Assembly: GCA_025765615.1 (NCBI GenBank)
Contig: JAIVFJ010000234.1
Location: 1-64,000 of the forward strand
Length of the DNA stretch: 64,000 nt
Source: Zopfochytrium polystomum
Taxonomy: Eukaryota > Chytridiomycota > Chytridiomycetes > Chytridiales > Chytridiaceae
Reading direction: 5' to 3'
Shown in pieces: positions 1 through 11,600 of this stretch; within the stretch, counting starts at the first letter, position 1; each line of letters starts with the position of its first letter. A program made the position numbers and the translations under genes. Under the pieces are notes generated by a model that made no database searches, was not told the origin of the DNA, and worked only from the letters and a program-made list of their open reading frames with translations.

Positions 1-443
1 CGTGCTGCTTTGCGACCAACGGCTCGCCAGCTCCAACCACCAAGGCGACGCGAATCCAGTACTTGTCTCCCAGTTCAAAGCCCCGGGCTGCATCAGCAGA
101 AAGGAAGCTTTGGAGCTCGGCGCCTTCCACCACAGCAATCTGCGCGTCCAATGTGTGTGCCATGACCACTTGACAGACTCCTTCTGTTGCGGTGGCCACG
201 AAAGCCGTCCGCAAGATGGAGTGCTTCGCTGTTATGGCACGGAACGCAGTCTCAAGCCGCTCTGCCGAAAAGCCTTTCTCGCTGCCGCTCTCAAACACGC
301 ACTGGTTGACGTACGAGGTGCGGTCCTTGAGCGTCGCAGCAATCATGCCTGCTTGCAGAGGCGTTGCGGGATACGCGTCCTCAATCCTGGCTTCTTGGCT
401 GCGGAAGAGACCCTGATTCCGGATTTCGGCCAACGTCTCGCCG
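1..443 (-). other. NRPS module 9, N-terminal part of condensation domain (truncated by window edge)
   Basis: After a 67 bp intron (444-510), frame continues into a new condensation domain with the C1 motif ATPLQAGM and the conserved SYVNQ and ILRTAF segments. The window ends just before the expected HHxxxDG motif. The synthetase therefore has at least one more module or a terminal C domain beyond the left edge. Confidence 0.85.
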
Positions 444-3400
444 CTGGAATAAAGTGTGTTGCGTTATCAAAAACTATATTGGCAGGCATAATGGAGAGGA
501 AAAAAAATACCTCAAGTCGATTCGCGGCCAATCATCTCCTGTGACGTCGTCTTTCTTCTTGGGTTGGATTTTGTTCGCATCAGCAATCGCAGCAGCAACC
601 GATAATATTTGCACTTTGAGGAGTTCCAACACTGACAGCGGGATATTGACTGCTTGACAGGCCTTGGCTGCGCGGATAATGCTGAGTGAGTCTCCGCCGA
701 GTGCGAAGAACGCTGAGTTTCTGGCAACTTCGGAAACAGGTATTCCAAGAACCTCCGCCCAGATTGCTGCCATGGCACGCTCTGTTTCCGTTGTTGGGTT
801 GAATGTGCTTGAATCTTGCACGATGTCCAAACGCGAAAGTGCAATTTTGTCTGTCTGTTCGACTCTCAGGAACCTGTTCAGGGCACAAGCTGCAAAAACC
901 TTACCTTCTTGTTGGAATTCATTGGCATCTTGTCCAGACCAATCAATAAGGCGGGTATCATGTACCATGGCAGCGAGTTGGTGATTGTGCTTCTCAACTC
1001 GGCGACGTTCACGTGGCCTGGAGTGAAGAACCCGACTAACTGTTTCTTGTCCTTCAAAATAACTGCTGCGGAGGTCACACTCGGATGCCTGCTCATTGCC
1101 TCGGCGATCTCGTTCATCTCAATTCGGTAACCACGGAGCTTGATTTGGGAGTCCAGTCGCCCCACAATATCAAAGTCTCCATTGGGAAGAAGGCATCCTA
1201 TGTCTCCAGTCCTGTACATGAGCCCGCCATGCTTCCTTGAGAACGGATCGGCCACGAATTTTTCTGATGTCAAGTTGGGAAGATTGACATAAGAGCAGCC
1301 GATTCCAATGCCGCCAACATTCACTTCTCCGAGAACGCCAAACGGCAACGGCCCTCGACCGTTTTTATCGAGTATGTAAGATGAGGCGTTTGGCAGTGGT
1401 GGTCCAACCCGAATTCTTTCTGAATGTCTCAAAAGCGCGGCATGTGATGCGATCGACACTTCCGTCGGGCCGTAAGAGTTCAGGAAAGTGGCCTGAGTTG
1501 TCCACAGATCTTTCAAGTGTTTTGGACATTCCTCACCACCGACAGTGATGTGCTTTATCCTTGGGAACTGTGACGGCTGTCCAATCTGTGCAAGCCCCGT
1601 CGGTGTGATGTAAACGTTGTCAACCGATGGAAGCGCTTTGAACATGTCGTCCGGCTCAGGGAGAACCATGGTACAGCCACGGGCCAAAGACGCCCAGATG
1701 GCCATTTGACAGCCGTCGAAGCCAACAGACATGAAGTGGATGAAGCGGCATTCCTCAAAGTAGCCCATATATTCTCCCTGAGTGCAAAGAACGTTTGTCG
1801 CACCGATGTGCGGCATGGCGACTCCCTTCGGCTTTCCGGTTGAGCCGGACGTGTAGAAGATGGCAAAGACGTCATTTGCCGTTGGAACGTGGTGAGGTTG
1901 GGGAACAAAAGCTCCTTCGGCGTCGGCTTTTAGCAGAGCGACACTGGCGGAAAGGATCTTGACAGCACGCGGCACAAAGGCGGTCAGGCGATCGATGTCG
2001 TCCTCAGCAGCAACGCAAATTTGGGCGGACGAGTCCGAGAGGATGGTATCGATGCGATCATCCGGGAATCTCGCATCCACGGGAACCAATGTCGCGCCAG
2101 TGCGGAGGACGGCCAAGACCGCGACGGGGAACTCGAGGCACCGCTGCATGCACACGGCGACCCTTGTTCCAACTCGAGCGCCGGCTCTCGCCAACTTGGA
2201 AGAGAGCTTTGACGCAAGGCAATCCACCTCACCGTACGAGATGGCTTCTCCGCGAAACTCGACCGCCGGTCTGTCTGGGTGGAGCTGCACGCGCGCCTCA
2301 AATCCGTCGTACACTCGGTGATGGGGCAGTTCGACATTTGGACCAAAGGATAAGCGCAATACGTCACGCTCCTGTTCCTCGCACAAGGACCAAAACGACT
2401 CGAGCGTCTGTGACGGCCGAAAAACGCTCCGCGCCAGTGCCACAAGTGTGGAAGCGTATTCACTCAGAATCGTTTCGACAGCCTTGCGTCCAATAGCGGC
2501 GCTGTGCTGGGCGAGAATTTCAAGGTGGTCTCCAACCGGTATCAATGCGATTTCCAGATGGTAAGCGTTCGATAAAGAGGACGGGACGCTGTTTCGCCTT
2601 TCCTCAAGGTCGGACTCGCGTCGCACTTGCGCCGTCTCTGGCAAGTTGTCAAACACAAAAAGGGTGTTGAAAAGCTCTGCGTCGTGTCCAGCTGGCGTCC
2701 ATTTTTTAATGTCGATAAGGCTGCTGTGGGCGAACGGGATCATTTCGCTGTGCTGGCTATGCAGTTTGCGGAGGAATTCGGACGCTGTGGACGCGTCATC
2801 AATCTGAACGCGGCACGGAACCGTGTTGATAAGGGGGCCTATGATTCTGTAAGTACGTGCGTGCGTGCGTGCGTGTGTGTTTGCATGTGGTTTTTTTTTT
2901 TTTTTTTTTTTTTTGGTTTTTTGTTTGTTTGTTTGTTTGTTTTTTTTTTTTTTTGTTTTTTTTTTGGGGTGAGTTAATGTGGGAGGAAAGGTGTGTGTTT
3001 GTTAAATCCACGTGTGTTTTTGGCCCCAAGAAGGACGGGCATTTACCCTGCTGCATTTTCCACGGGTGCATCGCGTCCGGAAACGACTTGTCCGAAAATA
3101 ACATCCGACTCGCGGACGTACTTGCGCAAACACAGCGCCCACGACGCCTTTGCAACCGTGGCGATCGACACGCCGGCCTCCTTGGCCGCGGCTCGGATCT
3201 CAGCCATTGAAACCTTGGCGGTTGGTGCGGCACCGCCACCAGAGGGATCGCTCGATTCATCCGTCGCACGGACAACCAGTTCCGACGTTGCAGTTCCTGC
3301 AAGGTAAGTTTGCCAAAACGCTTTGCTCTCGTCGGGATCTTGAGCGCACACGTAGTCCACAAAGTCCCTCAAGCTCGCTCGCGGAGCTGGAGCAACGTTC

Positions 3401-6400
3401 TCGTCGTACGCTCCCCGGATGCTCTCGATGATTGCGCCCAGGCACCACCCGTCGTACAGCGCGTGGTGGATGGTTATGACCACAAAGTCGCCGCGCGTGG
3501 TTGCCACCGCGCTGACACGCACCCAATTCCGACCCTCCAGTCGGAACCCGCGCGAGAGATCGCACTGCAGGAACTCCTCGATGGTTTCAGTGTGCGCTTC
3601 TTCCACGGGGTTGTCTCCGTCGCGTGCGGACGGAACGACCTGACAAACACCTTCGCTCTCGGTCGTCGCAAAGCACGTGCGCAGAATGCTGAGATGCGAG
3701 CTCGCAAGGTTCAGCGCTCGCTGCAAACGAGGTGTGTCGATGTTGCCTTTGCACGAGAAAACGCTCTGATGGACATACGCCGACGGGTCACGCAACGTCG
3801 CCAGGACCATTCCCGTCTGGAGCGGGGTTGCCGGAAAAGCATCGTAACTCCGGCTGACTAGACCGACTCGCTCTGTCCATTGACTTTCGATTGCGCCCCT
3901 GATGAAGCATGTGGAACAAAAATGCACAGAGTTAATGAGTAAAAACACGAAGGGGAGCTTTGGTAGTGTGGAAGGAAGGAAGGAAGGAGGGAAGGAGGAT
4001 AAGAAGGACCGCAGAAACGAGCGCAGGAAGTTTGAGGCGGGAAAAGGGCCGGTCTCGGTGGGTTATTGTTCGTCGATGGCCGCGTCTCTTACATCAGCTG
4101 AGCTCTTGGCCATGCTCGCCGAACCGTCACCGTCTCCGACGCAGCCCGTGCGGCTGTCGCCTCCAAATTGTGCGCGGCAAAGATGTCCGCCACAGTGAGC
4201 TTCAGCCCAATCTTTGCGCTGGCAGCAACAACCCTGAGCGCGCTGATAGAGTCGCCGCCAAGCCCAAAGAAAGAGCTGCTGCGGCCAATGGCCGCCAAGG
4301 GGACTGCAAGAACGACGGACCAAACCTCCGCCAACGATCTTTCTCTCGGCGTGTTCGGTGCCACCAAATCAGCGTGGAGGTTTCTGGAAAGCTCCGCTGC
4401 AAGGGCCTTTGCATCAGCTTTGCCGTTGGAGGTAAGGGGCATCTCCTCGACCGCGAAAATGACCGAGGGCATCATGTACTGCGGCAGGATGGTCGCAGCA
4501 AATGCGCGGAGGGAGGCCTCGTCGTCGCATCTCTTTGGAGAAACAACGGCCACAAGGAGGTCGTCGTGAACGAACGTTACAGCTGCGCTCACGGATGGAT
4601 GGCGACTAAAAGCCCTCGTGACCTCCTCCAGCTCGATGCGATATCCCTTGAACTTGACCTGGTTGTCTCGTCGGCCAATGATCTGCAGCTTGCCGCTGGG
4701 CAACCACCGCACCTGAGTGGGAAACAGAAAGGAAAGCCAGGGTGCGTTTCATTAGAAGCACAAACCGAACAAAAAAAAAAAAAAAAAAAAAAAAATTCAA
4801 GTTTTGTGGAGCGCTAACACCAGAGCCTCTCTCTGCAGTCAAAGGAGGAGGGCGACCAAAAATGCGATGTTGCCAGGCAGCGACGCGACCAGAGGAGGGG
4901 GGGAGGGGGGCCAGAAACTAACCATGTCTCCTGTCCGATACATTCTTGCACCATCGCTGTCGGTGCAATGCGGGTCCGACAAAAAGCGCAGAGCGGTTTC
5001 CTCAGGCCGGTTGACGTATCCGTTCGCCACGCACGGCCCTCCAACGAAAAGCTCTCCCACCACACCGACCGGTACGGAGCGAAGTGCGTCGTCAAGGACG
5101 TATAGGCGCGAACCCACCAGAGCGCTGCCGATGGTCACCACATCGCCCTCAGCAATCAACGTCCCGCTCACAAAGCAAGACGTTTCCGTCGGCCCATACA
5201 GGTTGATCAACCGAACCCTGGAAGCCCACCGGTCCGCAAGCGACTGTGTGAGCGGCTCTGCCCCGACGAAGACTTGCTTGAGGTTCGGCACATCGGCGGG
5301 GTCCAGGCCGGCCAGGCCCGATGGCGTAATGTGGAGAACATCGACTGAACGGATCGTGGCCACAGGGTCCGAGGACGAACGCAGCACGAGCGTTGCTCCC
5401 GTGCTCAGCGCGACAAACACCTCGCTCTGCGCGCCGTCGAACCCGATAGAGAGGAACTGCGCCATTCGCACGCCCACGCCAAGGTGCGACGTCTTGAGCG
5501 GCTCTTCCAGCAGCCGCGTGATGCCCCGGTGCGGAACCATCACACCTTTCGGTCTGCCGGTTGTTCCAGACGTGAACACTACAAAGGCAGCGTCCGACGG
5601 GGAGGCTCCGCAGAAGCCCGGAAGATCGACAGGACCCGCCGACGCCTTCCTCTCCTGCGACGCCGTTTCGATCGACAGGACCGCGGAGCGAGATGGAAGG
5701 CTCTGCGTGACGGCGTTCGCCGCCGCAGCAGCCGACGCGCTGTAAAGCAAAACAGAACTGCCTGCGTCCTCCAAAATCGATTCGATTCGATCCAGAGGCA
5801 AGTCGGCGTCGACTGGGACATACGCCGCACCCGTCTTTAGTACCGCAAAGATTCCAACCACCATCTCGATCGACCGGTGGATCAAAAGTACCACAAAGGA
5901 CCCGGCTGCGACGCCGAGGCCGCGAAGCTGGCTAGCCAACAAGCTTGCACGCGCGTCCAGTTCGGCATAAGTCATGGCCGTGTCTCCATGTTCAACAGCA
6001 ACCGCGTCTGGTTGGACAGCTGCAACCCCCTCGAACGCCTCGTGGACGAGTCCCGGAGAAGAGGCGGTCTGAAGCGGACCGCTGCCCTCGAGCCTCTCGA
6101 CCTCCGCCGCGAGATCGGGAGAAAGCGGCCACAAGCTCGAGAGGATTGCGTTGCGGCCGCTGGCATCGACCATCGAGGCGAGCGTGTGGTTGAACTCGCG
6201 CACGACTGCGGCCGCCTGACGATGGCTGAAGGCCGCCCTGTCGAAACGAGCTGAAACTGTGAGGGTTTCCCTTCCGGGCCAAAGAACGAGTTCGAACGCG
6301 TACGCCACAGCGTCGGCTTCGGAGTCGGAGAAACCGCCATCACCACTTTCTTTGGCGATCAGACTCGTGCTGCGGAGGCGGAGTCCTGGCAGCAGTGTGT

Positions 6401-6662
6401 TGTTTGTGGGAGCACCCAGTTCCTCGTCGGGCAAGTTTTCGAACACAAAGAGCGTGTTGAAAAGCTGCGCGCCACCCGGAGCACCGGACCAACGCTGAAT
6501 ATCCACAAGTCCGGCGTGGGAGTGCGGAATCATGGCGATATAGTCGTCGTGAACCGCCCGGACAAAGTCGGCAACCGAGACACTGTCGTCCATTGCCACG
6601 CGACAAGGAATGGTATTGATGAGCGGACCGACAATCCTGGATGTTCGCGGTTCGAGTGGGTT

Positions 6663-6755
<93 letters not shown>

Positions 6756-8572
6756 CGTGTGTGTGTTGTGAGAGAGCGGGCAAGAGACAGGGATGGAACA
6801 AGAGAGAGAGAGTTAAAAAAAAAAAAAAAAAGATTGGCCAAAAAAAGCGGTAAACTCAAGCACAAACCGTTCAACGCCTGCCACCGGAACGTCTCGGCCG
6901 GCAACCACTTGGCCAAACGTGACCTCCGGCCCCCGAACAAACTTGCGCAGAGTCAGCGCCCACGCCGCCTTTGTCAAAGACGCCAGAGATACCCCCAGCC
7001 GCCGTGACTGGGACCGCAGTTCGGCGATGGGGGCTTGGCTTTCCAGCACAACATCGCCGAGCGCCGCGTCCTCGGGGCCGCCAACATCCGGTCCAAGGAG
7101 GAGCGGCCGCAACGTCGGCAGCCCATCAAAGTACTTTGTCCACGCAGCCTCCGTTGCCTTTGGATCCTGTGCGGAAACGTAATCCACAAACAGTCGAATG
7201 GACGGTCGGGGATTCGTAGCAAGGCGGCCATCATAAGCCGCCACAAGGTCTTGTACGATTACAGGCATCGACCAGCCGTCGTACAGAGCGTGGTGGATCG
7301 TCAGCACCACCGCGTGCTCACCTTCAATGTCATTTCCATCGCCATCGCCTTTGCCGTCGCAATCGCCGTTGCCCTGAGAGAGCTGCTGGCGCAAAAGGGC
7401 AAACCGCACCCACGGTCCGTCGCCAAGGCCGAATCCCGCCAACCTGTCTGCCTCAAGGAACGCTTCCAGATTGCTGCTGCTGCTGGCCCCACCGTCCACA
7501 GTCACCACCACTTCATTGACTTTGGGGTTCGTCTCTCCCGGCTGGTGGACCACCTGGCACACTCCGTCGGTGCTCGTGGCCGCAAAAGCCGTTCGCAGGA
7601 TTGGATGCTGGGCTACGAGGGCGCGTGCGGCCGATCGAAGCCTTTCTAAAGAGAGCGGTTTTGCGTCGCCAGAGACCAGAACCTCCTGGTTCACGTACGA
7701 CGAAGGCTCTCGGATCGTCGCAACGACCATTCCAGCCTGGGTGGCCGTCGCGGGGAAAGCCACGTAGCTCGACTCGGCAAGCCCAAATTCAGCCGCCCAT
7801 CGGTCGCGAATCTCTGCCAGGGCCTGAGAGCTGGGGGGGGGGGGGGGATAATTTTTTTTCCGAAGGGCGAAAGAGGTGAGAGGACAAGAAGACGGAAGTT
7901 TGGTTTAGTGATATTTCTTAAATGAGAGATTCTCGGGAAGACAGCGGTGGACGCGTTTGGTGTAAACTTTGAAACTGTTCTCCGATTTCTCTTCTTTGGT
8001 GCAACTCTACTGGATTTCTACTACTGGTGGTGCTGCCGCCACTGCTGTACTACTGACTGCTGTTGCTGCTAGTCCTGTCATAGAACTTTCTTTCTACAGC
8101 ACCCTCGCTCCTCTCTCATTCTCATTCTCTGTCTTTTTCTTTTGTCTAATCATGATCTTTGGCAGGGAGCAGATGGTTGCCGGCTGATGAAGAGGAAGAA
8201 AGAGCGTGAGAGAAGCACGCCACCTACCTGAGCTGCGCGGTCGGCCATGTCTTGGTGCGGGACGCGGAGAACGAGTCTGTCTCCAGCAGCGCCGCGATGC
8301 GCGAAACGGTCTGAGCTCTGAATAGCTGTGCAACATCGACGTGCATTCCACGAGCCTGGAGCTCTGCCACCGCCCTGATTGCCGTGATGGAGTCTCCGCC
8401 AAGCGCAAAAAAGGACGAATGCCTGTCGATGGAACCTTCCTCCAGCCTGAGAATCTCAGCCCAGACCGCGGTGATCCCTTTCTCCGCGCTGCCCTGCGGC
8501 GTTTCCTTTTTCGCTCGGATCTCAATTGCAGCAAGCGCCTTTTTGTCAATCTGTGTTTGTGTTGTTGTTATT

Positions 8573-8634
<62 letters not shown>

Positions 8635-11600
8635 GGTTGTTGTGTAGATTTGTGGTTTTGGCCCGTCGTGCGATAATCCGCCGTCGGACGCGGCAAGTGG
8701 GAGATGGAACAAGAAAGAGCGGTTTTTAGTGATAGGAAGGAAGAACAAGTGGAGAAGAAGAGGGTAAGTAGACGGAAAATTAGCAGCGGTGCAGTTTATT
8801 GCACTGGTCAACAATAAACAGGACCGCTGGGACCTGCGACCGCAGCAATCACTCTGGAAAAAACAACTCCACGAGGAGAAGTTGCAAAGAAAACGGAGAG
8901 GAACAAAAAAAAAAAAAAGGAATAATAACAAAAATACTTGCCTTGCTGTTCGTCGTGACCGGCATGCTTTCCAACGCCACAAACACGGCCGGAACCATGT
9001 AGAACGGGAGACTCGAGGAAACCGTTTCTCGGAGTGCCTCAACGTCGACCGTCGCCGGGCTCACGAATCCGACCAAAAGCCCGTCACGGACAATCGCAGC
9101 CGCCGAAACCACCCCGTCGTGCTTCGCCATCGCCGCCGCAACCTCGCCGAGCTCAACTCGATATCCTTTGAGCTTCACCTGGTCGTCTCGCCGCCCCACG
9201 ACCGCAAAGTTCCCGTCCGGTCGAAGGTACCCAATGTCGCCCGTCTTGAACATCCGTCCCGCTTCACGCGGCCCAAAAGGGTTTCTCACGAAGCGTTCAG
9301 TCGTCAAATCAGGGCGTTTCACATAGCCAACGGTAACAGCGAGTCCTCCCACGCAAAGTTCGCCAACTACACCCATTGGTACAGGTCGCATATTTTCGTC
9401 AAGGACGTAACATGTAGTATTTGGAAGTGGGCGTCCAATGTGAATATCGGTCTCCGCTGTGAGCGTTCCTGCATGACAAATAATTGTAGTCTCCGTTGGC
9501 CCATAGCCCAGGTGGAAATTCACCCTCGGTGACCAGTGGTTTTTCAACTCTGCAGGGCACTTTTCTCCCGCAAGCAGCACGTGCTTCAATTTGGAGTATT
9601 TAGATGCATCTCCGAGGAGGGTTAACAATGTTGGAGTTCCGATGATAATGTCAACGCTTGCAGCAGACTCAAGCAAATTTTCGCCGCGTAAGGCAAGTGT
9701 GGCGCCACTGGATAATGCGCACCAAATCTCAAACTGACACATATCGAAACCAAGGGCCATCGCTTGCAAGATTCGATCGCCGACTTTGCTTCCAAAACGT
9801 TGATTTTGAGTGAATATAACGTTGGAGATGCCGACGTGGGACACTGCAACGCCCTTTGGCTCGCCGGTGGATCCAGAAGTGTAAAGTATGACGCAAGGGT
9901 CTGAGCCATTCGCTCTGTGACTGTTTCCCGGGAGAAATGATCGCTTTTGCTTTGCAGACAGATCTATTAAGTGAGTTTTGCGGTTTTCAACCAAATGTTC
10001 GAGCCGGTGGCGCTCGGATACGGTGCATAGTACGTTCGCGATATTTGCATTTTCAAAAATGAATTTAATTCGATCCGACGGGTATGATGTGTCCATTGGT
10101 ACGGCGGTTCCTCCCGTCTTCAGAACGGCAACCAAAGCAACAACGAACTCGAACGATCTTGGAGTCACAATGGCCACGCATTCTCCAACTTGGACACCAT
10201 TTTGTGCCAATTCCCACGCAATTGCTTCTGCTTGAATGTCCAATTCTCCATAGGTCAAAGTCTGACCCAGGAACTCCACTGCCGTGCAGTTGGGATTCAT
10301 CGTTGCGAAGTTCTCAAAAGGCCTGTGAACCAACTCGAAAGGAATTTCAAGATCTTCCCCCTTGCTGAGCCGATTCAGCTCTTGTTCGAGGGACGGAGAA
10401 AGATTCCATAAATTGTTCACGGTGTTATTCTCCTCAAGAGATCTCAAAAGGGATCTCAAGCTGAAATCGAACTCGTCTGCAAAGGCCTCAGCTTGCGATG
10501 GGCATATTAAGCTTGAATCGTATAGGCACTTCACATTGATGGTGTCTTCGGTCGTGCTCACAATTACTTCAATCATGTACACATCGGATTTGAAGCTTGG
10601 CTTGTCGACATCGCCAGCCGGGAAAAATGGCTCATACTCAGGTTCGCCCCTTTCGGAGAAGTTTTCAAGAACGAAGAGCGTATTGAAGGCTTGGGATTCA
10701 GCAGGTAAGTCCAGCAATTTGTGAATATCGACAAGACTTAAGTGCGCATGCGGCAAAACCTCAAACCGAGCTCTATGAACTTGCTTCACCAGTTCCAATG
10801 TGGACAACTGACTGTCCAAGATTGTTCGGCACGGAACGGTATTGAATAAAGGCCCGGCAATCCTGTTCGTAAGGTATGGAGGGTTATCTGCTTGAGCCTA
10901 AGGGAAGATAACACATTTATTACCGGTCTGCTCCATCCAGGTCGATATCACGGCAGGAAAACACTTCACCGAACACAACATCGTTTTTCCTGCAATATTT
11001 ACGAAGAAGTAGAGCATAGGCGGTTTTCAGAATTGCAGCGGGCGAAACGCTTGCCCGCGTTGAGGCAAGGCGAACCTCCGACATTGGGTTCGAGCAGGGA
11101 CGAATTACGACTTTGTCAATTTCGTCAAAATCGCGGCCATGCTTGAGGGAGAATTCCGTAGGCACAAACCCTCGCAAGTAATTTCTCCAGAAAAATTCCG
11201 ATTCCTCTCGACTTTGGCGAGCCGTGTAAGCGAAATACGCTGTTAGAGAACCCCTTGGCGAAAGCGGTTCGGCGCGATAGGAGGCAAAGAAGTCGTTCAG
11301 GATCATGGGAAGAGAAAACCCATCGTATAAAGCATGGTGGAGTGTGACAACGATGTAAGATCTGTCATCATGCACGACGGCCAGTCGTATCCACCATCTT
11401 TCGTCTATAGTAAACCCTTTTTTCATATCCAAATCCAGAAAAGACTTCAGATTCCCTTTCATAACCGAAATAGGAGCGTCAGTGATTTCGCCATGAACCA
11501 CCTGACAGACCCCGTCTGTTCCAGTATAGACAAAAGATGTTCGAATTATATCTATGTTCCGCGCCAAGATTAAAAATGCGTTCCGCAACCGAGAAACGTC

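Larger units (their letters stand above)
1060..9296. repeat. Large duplicated block, copy B (modules 8A to 6A-C-term)
   Basis: About 8.2 kb nearly identical to 12345-20577 at an offset of 11,276-11,285 bp. Limits are seen as abrupt loss of identity at 9296/20577 (ERFVRNPF codons) and gradual loss near 1060/12345 (KDKKQL codons). Differences are microsatellite lengths, scattered substitutions in 1060-1500, and two patches at 1672-1732 and 1767-1803. Confidence 0.92.

Noticed and set aside
1..443. Terminal condensation (CT) or thioesterase at the NRPS end
   Set aside because: Only the first part of a C domain is visible; its subtype and what follows cannot be judged from this window.
8526..8729. 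Poly-Leu/Val/Cys open frames over the TTG repeat
   Set aside because: Pure translation of the (TTG)n microsatellite inside an NRPS intron.
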